Shown here: positions 37,731 to 49,847 of the stretch, in pieces
Layout: each line of letters starts with the position of its first letter
Numbering within the stretch: position 1 is the first letter of the stretch
Assembly (NCBI GenBank): GCA_030248135.1
Contig: JASANC010000145.1
Location: 1 to 64,000, forward strand
Reading direction: 5' to 3'
Length of the DNA stretch: 64,000 nucleotides
Source of the DNA: Theristus sp. LFF4_11
Taxonomy: Eukaryota > Nematoda > Chromadorea > Monhysterida > Xyalidae
Program-made: the position numbers and the translations under genes
Notes under the pieces: generated by a model
Database searches by the model: none
Seen by the model: the letters and a program-made list of their open reading frames with translations, nothing else
Told to the model about the DNA's origin: nothing

Positions 37731-38521
37731 CTACTGTATCAGTTTTTTACCGACAGGCGGAGCTGCCATCGGCGGCGGTTTCAGCTCCGCGAATTCAATG
37801 TCTGCGTTTTTCTTACACGGCTGCTCAAAATTTTCGGATTGAAATCGCGTCTTCTTGCTTATAGAGCAACGAAACGAGCTTGGGTCCCACCAAATTGAAT
37901 TGCATTCGGTGCCGAGCATGGACTTGCAAAAGTCAATGCACTCGCTAATGCGTAGTGTCTGAGAATAAAAAATGAAAAATACATACATGTTAACATGCAC
38001 ATAACTCATGCCAATTTCGTTACGGAAAATGATACCTACTAGACGCTCCGGACCGTCACCATCTCCCGAAAGGCAGCCTTTCTTGAAAATCCAGGTCTTC
38101 TCGTAAGCTGTAAAACAACGACCGGCTTTGCTGCAGTTTTGCGGATTTGTTGAACGTTTGAAAATCGTCAGTTGCAAACCGTTAAGCGAATCGGTTTTAC
38201 ATTCACATTGGTCTTCAGGGACTCTACTCGGCGGGTCTTTGGCGCATTTGCATTGATCGTTGTCGCTTCTGATTGCAATCGACTGTTTGCATTTGTCCAC
38301 GCAACAAAATTTGCATCCTGGGAGCATGCGCGCCAATGCTGAGAATCAAAAAGGACTGTATTTGAATGATGTGAAGTTCCATTCCAACGACGTCTCAGAA
38401 CTTGCTTGCCGCCATTTACAAAGTTGAACATTTCTGCAGTATAGGTCCAATAAAATTAATTTTACTTACCATTAAAATTTAGCAATAGTAATGCGATAAT
38501 TGGAAGGCACTTCCAGTACAT
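37731..38521 (-). CDS. secreted cysteine-rich protein, paralogue A
   Basis: Four exons (38521-38470, 38338-38180, 38107-38040, 37958-37731) give 168 residues. Exon 1 encodes a signal peptide (CLPIIALLLLNFNG) and ends at a GTAAGT donor in phase 1. Exon 2 begins CKFCCVDKCKQS and has CKC and CEC pairs. Exon 3 has WIFKKGC. Exon 4 has ECIDFCKSMLGTECNSIWWD, then FRCSISKKTRF and a Pro-rich acidic tail (FAELKPPP). The function is unknown. Exon 4 looks like a PAN/apple-type half module (inference). The 72-bp intron between exons 2 and 3 has no stop and a length divisible by three, so retention would give a 192-residue form with two extra cysteines. It sits about 220 bp downstream of paralogue B in the same orientation. 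Confidence 0.85.
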
Positions 38522-38746
38522 TTTTTCAATACCACTGCAGAAGGCGATATCAACAAAAACAAAATGCATTTGAAAAACAAGTCGAAACCTATGATGAACA
38601 GAAAGAAGAGCTTATCTCCGGCAAACATCTGAAACTACATGTGTTTTTGAACAAAACGTCGCTTGGTGCAAGACAGTTCTAAAACTAACAGGGGGTTCAC
38701 AAAAAAATGTTCCTAACAAATTGTGATTCAAAGCATCGAAAATCAA

Positions 38747-39459
38747 TCATCCCGATGGTGGCGCCGCAGCCGGTGGTGGTTTGAGCTCAGCAAATTCGAT
38801 TTCTGCATTTCTCCGGCACGGTTGCTCAAAGCCGCCCAACTGAAATCGAGTTTTGGTGCTGATCGAGCAACGGTAGCTGCTGCGATCCCACCAAACCGAG
38901 TTACATTGAACGCCAAGCATTGACTTGCAGAAGTCAATACATTCGCTCATGCGAAGAGTCTGAAAATTAAGAACGTACAGTAGATAAGGATATGGCATGT
39001 TCAAGTTTGCAAATGGTACAAAACCAATAACAGAAGTAAGGCAGACCATTCGCTCCGACCAGTCACCGTTCCCCGGCAGACAACCCTTCAAGAAGATCCA
39101 GTGCCTTTTGTAGCCTGTACGAAATTCAAACTGGCTAATATTCTCTGTGAGAATGAAAGAAGCCATAATTTAAAAAAAAGTTTACCGCCTAAATCGTCGC
39201 ATTCACAGTGGTCGTCGATATTTCTGGAGGCAGGGTTTCGCACGCAGTAGCAGTCGGAGGTTTCCGCGGTTGCATAGATTGACTGGTTGCATTTTTGAGC
39301 GCAACAAAACTTGCATGCTGGTTTCAGCCGACCCGACACTGCATGCACAATGGCTTGACTTTCGAAACATTCTTTTTGAACTGAATTTCAAGTTAGCTTA
39401 CCGAAACTCAGCGAAGCAGTGAACAACGCAACGATACAAAATGCCCGGCAAAACAACAT
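38747..39459 (-). CDS. secreted cysteine-rich protein, paralogue B
   Basis: Four exons (39459-39402, 39353-39186, 39114-39047, 38959-38747) also give exactly 168 residues. It has a signal peptide (CIVALFTASLSF), CKFCCAQKCNQS, CYC and CEC, WIFLKGCLPGNGDW, and ECIDFCKSMLGVQCNSVWWD with FRCSIS replaced by YRCSIS. Exon 3 is 68 bp in both paralogues and every intron phase is conserved, so the two arose by tandem duplication. The matching intron (71 bp) is not divisible by three, so retention would shift the frame here. The C-terminus is FAELKPPPAAAPPSG. Function is unknown. The equal length and conserved cysteines suggest both copies are under selection. Confidence 0.86.
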
Positions 39460-40251
39460 AACGTTCAATAAAAACAGTGGAAACTTCGGTATTTTAGATG
39501 TCCCAAAATACAGTAGTATGTGGTTTTGAGAAGCGTGATGGGAAATCGACAGTGAATTTAGATGAACACGCCCTAAAATGCTTGTAAAAGGTAAACGACC
39601 ATGGAGTTGTTTTATTCGCTTTTTTTTCTTTTTTTTGTATATGAGAGATCACACAAAGAGCGCATATAATGTTAAACAAAAAAGCTGCTGCAAAGATCAC
39701 TGCAATAAATTCGGAAATCACTTCGACTTTGAAAGTGACAGAAGTAACAAAAATACACTTTTATACAGGGTGGTCAAAAGTACCTTCCAAATCTAATTCC
39801 AATCATGCTAGAAGAAAGGTTGAGTACAAATTTGGGTTGATGCTAGAACGCCATTGGTTAACTGACCTAATAAATTTTGTACTTCAAAAACCTCCTTTTC
39901 TGATCATTGACTTATATGTTCAAATGTATGATTGCTGATGGCTGAATTAAATTTATAAAAACGATCTGAATTGAGAAATTAACAAGCTTTTCATGTGTTT
40001 CACGTTCGTGTAAAAAATGTAACACCAAACAGAATGCAAAATTTAAAGTATTTTTACTCCAGGAGATGTCTTGATCTTAAAAGTCAAAATTTTTTATAAC
40101 ACTGAAACTGTGTACACTTTTTTTGGGTACAGTACACATGAAATGGGTTTCATTCTCAGGAGGCCGATCAGCTGATTACACATATTATTGAGTTCGACTG
40201 TAGATTCAATAAGGTACTTGTGGACCACCGTATACATAGCTAAACTATTCT
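39460..40251. other. intergenic between paralogue B and SLC2 gene
   Basis: About 790 bp of AT-rich DNA with no supportable exon. It holds the 3' flank of the SLC2-type gene and the upstream region of paralogue B. A GATCAGCTGATTACAC motif near 40166 resembles the core of the small MITE family listed elsewhere. Confidence 0.45.
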
Positions 40252-42855
40252 CTAAAACAATCGTTTTGCGCCACCAGCACGTTTGCTCTCTTCAAAGTCT
40301 GCGAATGGTGCCGCCGACGACGAGTACGACGCGAGGCTGGTTGCACTCTTCTTTTCGCTGTCATCCGCTAGCAGCAGTGGACTCGTTTCATCCAGGCCGG
40401 ACGCGTCTCGCGGCCTCAACCGCGCGCTGGTCGGGTGGAACGCGAGCGACTCGAACGTTTTATCCTTCGTCTCCGGCAAGTAGCGCCAATAAATGACGAT
40501 CGTCGCGAGCAGACTGACTATGAACGGCACAAACGAGGCCATGATGCCGATGCGATGCTTCAAGATTGGATACGCGAACGTGGACAGCAGGCCGACGACG
40601 CTGTAGCACAGCAGGCCGATCGTGAACGCGGTCGAGCGGATTCGCTGGTGGCAGATTTCGGAGGCGACGATGTTGCTGACGGAGGCGAGCACCGGGTACA
40701 CGAGCATGTAGGTCGCCAACGACAGCACCGTCCAGAGTGGCGCGTGCGGCACGTCATGTGACGACGCAAAGATCGCCACCAACGTCAGCGAAAGCAGACA
40801 GCCGATGTTGCCGAACAGCAGCATCGGCTTGCGTCCGTATTGGTCGACAGTGAGCGTGACTGTGACGGCAGAGGCAAAATGACACAGTCCGAGCGCCACT
40901 GTGCACAGCGCTGCGGTGTTCCACGGCACACCGGCGCTGATGAACATGTCTGCGGTGAAATCGTGCAAAACTGCGATTTCCGATTCAAAACAATTCAGCG
41001 TGTCATGTTTATACACCAAGATTGTATGACTGATATTTAAAAAGAGCATGCTGTTTCCTAATATTCCTGTGGTCTTGAATGCTGGTACAATGTAATTCCA
41101 TTGTAAATTCCGGCTAATGCTGTGCAAAACCTGTGGTGCGATTTTTCTTGAATGCCTACTTTCGAAAGTTGATCATCAGCCAAACCATCGTAAGCTGAGG
41201 CGCGACGATCAGCGGAGAAAAAATATTGAAAAAAGAGCTACATGCTGCACCTGTGGAATACGACTGAACGAGAAGAATGCCGGCAAGCGCTCGATTGGTC
41301 AGTGCAAGTGTGACGAACGCGACAGGCCGCCAAAACTGCGGCTGTCGCAGGAGCACGTGCCAGGGCAGACCGGCGTGTCTGTGGATGCGCACGCGCTCGC
41401 GCTCGAGGTCCTCGAAGACGCGCTGCATGTCGGCGTTGCCCTGAAAGAGCAGTTCGTATTTTAGTGGACTGTTGATTTACTTCTCACGTCGTAAAGTATG
41501 TCCGTTCAAACCAGTCAACCTTTTTTGCAGAATACTGCAAAGAGCATGCGAAATTTTAAATTACAGAAAGACGAACAACAAAAAAGACAGAGAAAAGTTA
41601 CGCGAAATAGGTAGCGGGTTTAGTTGAAATCAAACATTCTTTTGCGGATAAATAAGATTTCGTGTAGCTTTGATCCCGTGCTCCGTACCTTCTTTTGCGA
41701 GCTCTGTATTGAGCGAAAAAGGTATGTTTACAGAAACGTAGTGTACTTGAACTCGCCTCCGTGTACGTGTACAAACGATTCTCCCACAAAGGATGATATG
41801 CTATCGCCCGCTACTTATTATCAACAGAACAGAGCAGAGTTTACAAACTACGCCTCTCTGCGAGGGCTTTGCTTCGCGGGTGATAAAAAGCACGACAGCT
41901 GCTGGCAATGAACCTGATAGAATTCGACCGCTTCAGTCGCTTTCAAGAGTCGTCCCTCGGTGATGTACAGATGGCGCGGTGACTCGGGACAGAACAGTTG
42001 CACAGCAAACTGAATGGTGGCAGGGATGGCGGGCACGGCCAGCACAATCATCCACAATTCAGGGGTGCCCAGCAGCTGAGGCAAGCCGAACGCCATGCCC
42101 AAGGTGCCGCCGAGACCGCGAAAGATCTGAATGAGCGAGCCGGACTTGCCGCGAGCGGACATCGGCGCGATTTCGATCAAGAACAAACTGGCGAGACCGA
42201 CGCTGCAGATCATGGTGATGCCTGGAGCAAGAGAGGCTGGCGGAACATCAAACACACAAAGAACCTTCGTCTTTCAGACATGGCGGCCTGGAAACCGCCG
42301 AAACCAGTGACACAACCAGTGATTGCAACCGCCGCGCTGTCCAATCACCGTCGCAAAAAAACGCCCGAACGCACCGAGAATCAAGCGGCCGACCATGATG
42401 ACAGCGTAGTGTATCCAAACGCCCAGCAGGCACATCAACGAGCCGATGACCGTGAAGACGCAGTTTGCCATCAGACTTGCCCTTCTGCCGGCGCGCTCGG
42501 CGATCACGGGCAGCAGCAGCGTGCCGACGATTTTGCCGACTTCCTTCGCTGCGATGATGCACGCCCAGAGAAGCACGATCTTTTCTTTGCCAGGCACTGT
42601 GCCGTACGTCGCTTGGTAGGTGACGTTCAGCCAGTTCTCGCCAACAACCTGCATCGACATCGGAGTTACTGGTTTAGCTCAACATGCACCCCGGTGTGTT
42701 GGGGCATTTCACCACCGAGACCCCAAATGCAAGACGCATTATTGCACCTGAATATTGTTCGTCACATAAGTGCTGTAGATCAGGAAGCCAGTGCCGCCGG
42801 CGACCACGATCGCTGCTGAGTAGAATCGAAACTGAGCCGAAAAATTCCAGCACAT
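40252..42855 (-). CDS. SLC2/GLUT-type sugar transporter
   Basis: Twelve-helix facilitator of the SLC2 family, 525 residues in five exons: 42855-42748, 42648-42375, 42221-41914, 41440-41251, 40949-40252, with consistent phases. TM1 has GGTGFLIYSTYVTNNIQ. A glycosylation site (NVT) lies in the first loop. AERAGRR follows TM2, GRLILG precedes TM4, IEIAPMSARG marks TM4-5, PESPRHLY follows TM6, DQYGRKP is the TM8-9 loop, and LPETKDKTFESL closes TM12. TM7, usually QQLSG(I), reads NRALAGI here, so the QLS signature of glucose-selective class I members is absent. Substrate is therefore unknown; fructose, polyol or another small solute is possible. The cytosolic tail is about 60 residues with many Ser and an ETSPLLL acidic dileucine-like motif, which may direct trafficking (inference). 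The start ATG follows TCACC. Confidence 0.93.
41491..41567. repeat. dispersed repeat, copy 2
   Basis: Diverged copy of the sequence at 36373-36445: both carry GTAAAGTA, then CCTTTTTTGCAGAATAC/CCTTTTTGCAGAATAC, then GCATGCGAAA and TTACAG. It lies in intron 3 of the SLC2-type gene. Confidence 0.6.
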
Positions 42856-43388
42856 GGTGAGTTTTCTGTGTATTATTTGGCTGTTTCTTCAGTTTCGAAC
42901 AATTTTCTTCGACAATATAGTTTTTTTCAAGCAAAAGTCATGTGGCTTTCGTGGTCCAATGTATATAACGCATGAAAAAAGTTGTGTTTTTACAGTGCGT
43001 AAAACCTGGAAACAACCAGAAATGAAAACTGCACGGTTTGCCTAAAAGCACACACCCTTGTACGTTTATATTGACCGTGTGCTCTGTGTGTGTGTGTGCG
43101 TGTTTGCTGTAAACCTGAGCGCTCTCCATCAACTCATGACTTATGAAGTTATTTCGGTTTCAAGATTGCAGAAAAAAATTACAACATGACCCTGTGCACA
43201 TAACAGACATCTTGTACATCATGTGAACATCCATGATAGGTCAATTTCGATCTGTACACTTGATGACAAAAACATGCAGAAACCGCACATGCTTTGGAAG
43301 CGCGAACTCATGAAAGTCGCCACAATATAATGCAAACAATTATCAATTCGTAGATACAGAGAAACCAGAAAGTAAAAAATTGAACGAC
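42856..43388. other. intergenic between SLC2 and K2P genes
   Basis: About 530 bp, AT-rich, with a short GT-rich stretch near 43083-43103. Nothing coding is supported. It should contain the SLC2-type promoter and the K2P 3' end. Confidence 0.45.
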
Positions 43389-46300
43389 TTATTCCTTATT
43401 TTGACTGACAATATCTTGACATTCATTCAAAATGTCGCCCAGGTTACGCAGTCTGCTCCTGAACTCATCCGGCATTCTGACCGTCCGCAGTGTCTCTCTG
43501 TACGGCACTTGCTCGTTGTACAGACTCAGCCGGCCAACCAAGGTCAGCAGCGTTTGCTGGCTGCGATCCTGCACTCGCACGTCTGTCTGACAGAATTCGT
43601 CACGACACAGCACACCGGTCTGCGTCGTCTTCGTGCGTTGCTGCGCCTTGTACTGCCAGTCCCTGGTCAGCGACTGCATTCGCGACTCGGTCAAGAGACG
43701 CCCGAGGATCGGATTCGACGACTTGCGCGCCAACGCCTCGATGCTGCGCTGTGCGTGCGCGGTGTCCTCGGGGTCCACCCGATCACTGATGACGTTCAAC
43801 TCGCCGTTCGCTATCTCTTTGGTCACGTCCGCAAGCACGACGCTTTTCTGAATCTTTGCCGAAATCTCCTCGGCCAGATTCTCCAGTTTCACCTGGATCA
43901 GATTCAGGCACATGCTGACCATTGCAAGGCCGATGACGATCACCGTGAAGCTCGCCAGTGCAGACCGGTTGATCGAGGGTGTGATGTCGCCTGAACCATT
44001 GTACACTACGTGTCTTTAGGCCTGTCACCTTGTAACAAAATAAAGAAACTTTGAATTAAAGAAGACTAGACTGGAATCTGGTTTGGTTAATTGACGTACC
44101 GAGTCCGATCGTGGTCAAACTGATAACACAAAAGTAGATGCTGTCCAAGTAGGACCAGTTTCTTTCGAATAAACAGAACAGCCACGAGCTGAACAGCACC
44201 CACGAAACAGTCAACGCGAGCGCCAGTGCGAACGGGAACTCGCCGAAATTTTTTCCAATTTTGTAGTTTGATGACAGTCTGGAAATTTTGGTGAATTTAA
44301 ATTTATTAGCTTTACTTTAATTTAGTAATTTTAAAAGCTTATTAGGTCAATAGCAGTGTCTAAATTTTGTAAAAACCCCATTTTCCGAATGTGTTCTTGC
44401 CTCGAACTGACAAAAATGCACGTCCTAGCGTAGCACTGCCAGATGCCGAAGCAGAGCACCTGGCCCAAGTCGGCGAGCACGTACAACATCAACGGGATGC
44501 CGGCGATTGCGTAGAAAATGCTCAACAGTTTTCCGGTCGTTGTCGCCGGCACGATGTTTCCATAGCCGATCGTTGTGATCAGTGTGCCGCAGTAGAACAG
44601 CGACCCGGAGAACTGCCACTCGGCGATGTCCGGCGGCTCGACACCCAGATCGAGCAGCATCCGGCGGACACGCACGTCCAATTGCGCGCGCACGTCCGTG
44701 TCGTTGCAGTGGTCTTGTGCCAACACACTCAGCGCATCCACGTTCGTTTGAAGCACCCTCTCGAAACTGCAATATGTTTTGACATGAATGTTTCATACAG
44801 TCTAATACGAAAAACATATCCAACTAGCTGATTGGTTGAGGATGACGTGATGCATGCATTCTATGCAGACATTACTGTGGAGCGGAGTTCTACTAGACGG
44901 ATGGATATAAAACACTTTAGGCGATTGTACTTTTATAACTATAAAGAGTTGCGAAACAGTGGTATTAGCAGAATATACGCCAGATTCTCAGAACTTGAAG
45001 ACAAAAGCGACCAAACTGCTGTTTGGTTTTGTTGCGCGCCCGATTGTACTGAGCGTTTTCGATCATCCAGAACGTGGCGGCGCCCGCACAGCAGTACACC
45101 AACAGTGCGATGGTTGGCAGCAACTGTCTCAACGTCTGCCCCATCACGGCGTACGTTCGTCGAAAGCACCGCGACTGTTTTTGGGAAGATTTCGATTGAC
45201 GTTTCTCAGCGGTTTTTCCGTCCGAAGTGCTGCTGTTTGCGTAATGGATTGGCCGGACAACAATCGGAGTGGGCGTGTCGCTGTTGCTGGCGGGTGACTC
45301 GCTGCGTCGGTTGTACAGCATCGCGTGCAGTTCGTCCGCCTGTAAAATTCGTTGGTTGGCTGTTTTTTTTGTTTCTATGCGCGGCAATAGAATTTTCTCG
45401 GCGGTAATTTGTCAATTGGGATTTGAAAATTGTGCATGGGCTAGTTACTGCGTGCCGAGGTTTAGATATGTAATGCGGTCTATACATGTAGCTAGGGCAG
45501 TATTCTTTTGGAATACATTGTATATGTGCCATTTTCAGAAACATTGTGAATATAAACAACTCTAAATGGAGGCCGCGTCAAGCCGCTCGTGTTTGGCGCT
45601 TTTGGTTTTTTAGTCGCAAAAAAATTGAAGCGAACTTTTACTGCTCCAAACGTTTAATCGGAATCTGAAGCCTACAATATTTACAGTGTACCTGGCATTT
45701 GACGGCAAATTCACGACGGTTTCTTCCCATTCGGCTGCCAAACATTTTTACTTGGGTGTATTTGATTTTCAATTTGAATCTTTTAAATACAAAACCTGCG
45801 GGTTTCTCAGTGTTCTATACTAGGATACGTTTCAAAATCGTTTCAAGCACACGTTTCACAAATGAACATTGAAATTCAGTCTGAAATGTGCTCATGGAAA
45901 CCGAATTCAGTTTGAATCTGGTCTGGCATTTTTATGGTGCGACATGCGAAATATTACCCAATTGCCCGTTGTGTTCGTTATAGCCGGTAATTGAATGTTC
46001 GGCTGCCGTGTGAGAAGATAAAAAACCGTCAGATATGCCGTGGTGTTATAATGTCCATTCTTTTCAAAACCGAAACTGAATATGTTTATTAAACTGATTG
46101 CTTCGGACCAACACGGAAATTGGAATGAGAAATTGGAATCGCTGCGTGGCTGGTTGAAGGGTTAAAAACCGCAAGGTTTCCGCAAACAAAACTCCAGAAA
46201 CATTTTTATGCAGTGTACGTCCGAACTGATACAATTGCTCCGCAGAAAACAAACGAAAAAATGAAGAAAAAACACTGAAAAATTGCATACAATCAATGAA

Positions 46301-47156
46301 GCAGTACAGGACCAGTGAAACTTTAAAAATGAGGCTAATCTTGTTTCGGCGAATTTTCCGGTGTGTCAACTACGTGTAATTACAGTTTCGGTTTATTTCC
46401 ATGGAACAATCACTCAAAAGTAAGCTCTCGACGTTCATGTATGATTTTTCATAAAGATGCATGCCAATAAAGATGATTTTTCACTTTTTCCACCATTGTT
46501 GTTGTGCGCCAGATTCTTGCGTTATCGTGCCCAGATTCTGGCTAGTCATAACAAAGTTATCCGACTCTTCGGTGGTCATATAACTTGCGCTAAAGCACAC
46601 ATTCAGTGATTTGTAAAATGAAATGAAAACAATGCATTTGCACAGCAGACAATGTTGCATCTAGGATGTAGTAGACTTGAATTCGAAGCTTGGAAGACAT
46701 TTTTCAGAGAAAACGTGCTGTATTTCGGAAAAGAGTATGCGTATTGCGTGACACACGGTATCTATTGCTTGCTTTTCTGGCCCCAAGAGATTGACCATTT
46801 TCTTATGTGGGCGTTTTAGGCTTATTTAATGTTTGCTAAAACTTTCAAGCGTGTCTTATCTGCAAACACAGTTCAGTTTGATTTCATAAAAATTGTCATT
46901 AACTCGGTCGCTGACACGTTTTATATAAATAGAACTGTGTTTCATTCAAAAGCCAAGGAGAAGCCTCCAATGATAAAACCATGAAACAAAAAAGAACAGA
47001 AAGCCGTATTTTTTATAGACGTACCATCAAAATATGGTTGTCCTTGTCCATTCTACGACAATCTTCGACCAGCTGGTTGTTGTTTCGTTCACCTCTATCC
47101 AACTGATATGTTACCGAATTATCACTGACAGACATTATTCGGTTGCGGGCACTCAT
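43389..47156 (-). CDS. two-pore-domain (TWK-type) potassium channel
   Basis: K2P leak channel, 526 residues in five exons: 47156-47025, 45339-45017, 44766-44422, 44278-44100, 43990-43389. Exon 1 (about 44 residues) is joined across a 1.7-kb intron on phase and a GTACGT donor alone and is the weakest part; Met codons in exon 2 could start a shorter protein. M1 is TIALLVYCCAGAATFW. The first extracellular cap has HCNDTD, where the conserved cysteine that bridges subunits is expected. Pore 1 is TTIGYGNIVP (216-225) and pore 2 TTIGLGD (322-328); GYG in the first and GLG in the second filter is common in K2P channels. M2 and M3-M4 follow with FGEFPFALALAL and VIVIGLAMVSMCLNLIQ. The long cytosolic tail (about 190 residues) begins with a likely coiled coil (VKLENLAEEISAKIQ) and is polar. 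Intron 2 contains a MITE fragment. Confidence 0.93.
44825..44903. mobile_element. fragment of the GCTGATTGGT MITE family
   Basis: AGCTGATTGGTTGAGGATGA and the following TGCATGCATTCTATGCAGAC match the arm and centre of the full copies at 55585 and 59907. Only one arm is recognisable. It lies within K2P intron 2 (44767-45016). Confidence 0.6.
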
Positions 47157-49847
47157 CTGGATCTGCGAATGGACAGTCTCTTTGCAAAACCGACCAAAAC
47201 CAAAACACCGTTTTATTATTCCGTTTATCAAGGAAATACCACAAAAAACATTTGCCAATTCAGTCAAAGCTAACGTATTGCTGTAAATCTCATCCAATTG
47301 AGTGAGTCCAACTAGTTCTCTTTTAATCATTAAAATGGCCGTTCAGACCACTCTGGTTGAAAAGGTTTTTTTTGCTAAAAAAAACGCAACCTGAAACTCG
47401 TTTCTTCAAACAAATTTCTCTTGGGCTTTTGACCAGACAATGGTAAAACTTTAGAGCGGCACATTTTCTGCTAAGAAATTACCCTCATGCCGCAATGCAA
47501 ACAGGTTGTGGCCAATCTGAAACTAACTGCGTTATTGTTCACCAAAAAACATGTCACACACGCAAGACAAAAATTACGTACAATCACCCGATGCCCAGTG
47601 GTTTGTTTACCACTTGGTGACAATTCAATTGCCAATTGGCAAAGTTGTTGAATCTGTGGAATTGCAGCTTTCTTTTAAATCTTGATGTCTAGACTTTGGG
47701 CAAATTGGCAAATAGAATTTTTCAAACTGAAACACTGGAATATGTTTGAATTATAAAACGCAGACCCACAGGTCAGTGGGTGGTTTTGATGCGATCACAT
47801 CCCTAAAATGAAACTGTGAAAACTATAAATCTTTTTTTCAAAATGCTGAAACTACTTTCAGTGCGCTACGAAGCTTTCATAAGTATAAAGCACTAAACTT
47901 ACTTGCTGCATTATGAACAGGTGACAAGCTTACATTGTACATACATGCAATGGGAAACTTGCACTTTGCAGCTGCTGGACACGACACAAAATCGTAAATC
48001 AAAGTCTACTGCTGTACTTGATAATTCGCAACACAATTACGGTTTTGTTGTAAATTTCAGATTAAAAACAACAACAGGTTTATTTTCTGGCCGTGATTTT
48101 TGTTGCAGCACATGAAATGGCCAGATAGTTTGCCACTTTGTTCATATCAAACATCCGACGTTTTATGCATTGTTTTTTAACTTGCCTGCTTGCATTTTTA
48201 CTGCCAATGCATTTTACAGTGCCAGTTTTCAACAACGTTGCATCAAAACACGTAAGTTTGCCGCAAACAAAAATTCATCATTCAAGCATTTATAAAACCC
48301 ATGTATAGTTCCACCCGCACCGTCTTTACTGAATTAACTAAAGCTTTTGTTGAAATGCAATGCGATTTGTAATGCAGTGTACATAACTTTACACCATTTG
48401 ATTTCCGAAGTGGGTACAAACACTGAGCTGGAGTGCACAACTGTACATTATTATAATATCCATACATACGGAATGGCCGAGTAAACATGGCAGCTTTTTC
48501 AGGGTTCAAGGAGCGCGCGACATTTCAATGAAAGACAAAAAGACGTTCAGAAACGAATGTGTGTGAAGTTTGTGATTATGTGATTGTGTATTTTAAACTC
48601 ATTGATGATTTGTGCTATTCTGGTCATTTTTTCCTTTGTACACATGACTCAGAGATTATCTTGGGATTCTTCAAAAAGACAACTCCTAGTCTGCAACTGA
48701 TCCCGCCTTGATAGAGAATACAAGGACTGGCTTATTTATTCGACCATACTGTACATGCGCATGTATCCCATTAGTGATACTGACACGAACAGAAAAAACA
48801 ATGCTTTTTATAAATTGAACAAGATAAATGTATTGCTAACATTCTGGATAGCCTGTACCAGCCACCTTTGTAATTTTATGCACACTAATTTATGGTGCTC
48901 TGTCGAAAGGTGCGTTGTGGTTATACGAGAAACATCAAATGGTATTAAAATTATTCATGACGCCGTTATTTAGAATCGATAAAGCACTGCAAACCGACAT
49001 GAAAGTTCTGAAATTTCAATGCACATTGTCTCATTTGATAACGTGGTTCGTGAAAGCGTAACGTCCTTTTTTCTGCTTATCTGGGCCTGAATTGAAGCAT
49101 TCATTTGTAGTTAGTTTTTATTTGTCTGCAAAATCATCTCATACAAACGGGCCTCGAAACGCGGCAAATTAAAAAACGTTGCAATGTTCAGCGGCGGTAA
49201 CAGTTTTGGAAAAGAATTGAAATGAGCAAAATAAGCGGCAGTCAATTCCCAAATTGGCGATAAAACCCATTTCATTAAGGCTGCTAACTCATTGCTCCGA
49301 TACTAACAACGTGGACGTGATCTACGATGCTAGCAACCTAGAACAGTGTGCAGCAAAAGGCTGCTGGCTGAAAACATTGAAAATTGCAATTTTTTTCATG
49401 AGCGTTTTTTGACAAGCGTTAAAATTTGTTTTGAACGAAGGCTTTTTAGTATGTCTGCTCTTTTGTTTGCAACTTCAAGTGTGTATCCATTTTATCTGAA
49501 AACTGGAAAAGAATTTTTGTTTGATTTAGTTAATAGAAAAGTGTTCGAGAAACGTTTTGTGGCATCATAATATAGTGTAGTCTCGCTTTTTCAGTAACGA
49601 GAGTTCGCACAGTCTTTAGTTGACATAAATTACTGATTCATAAAGGTCCAATCGCTACAAAAACTTTTTCACGTCACAAATTTGGTTTGCTTTCTAGCCA
49701 GCATTATCAAACTGACACGAAACATGTCGAGATGCGAAGCGGAGATTATTTCAAACATTCCTGTGCGTTTTCAGCGTACATATGTTCATCCATCAAACTG
49801 AGACGTTTTTTCTCATTGTGACACGCGCTACTGAACCTGCTGTTTTA
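47157..49847. other. intergenic, nothing supported
   Basis: About 2.7 kb upstream of the K2P exon 1. It is AT-rich with only short frames, and no domain or splice chain. Regulatory DNA of the K2P gene is likely but not recognisable. Confidence 0.45.

Noticed and set aside
46064..46369. 101-codon Phe-rich frame (-) between K2P exons
   Set aside because: Lies inside the large K2P intron 1, AT-rich, no domain; chance frame.
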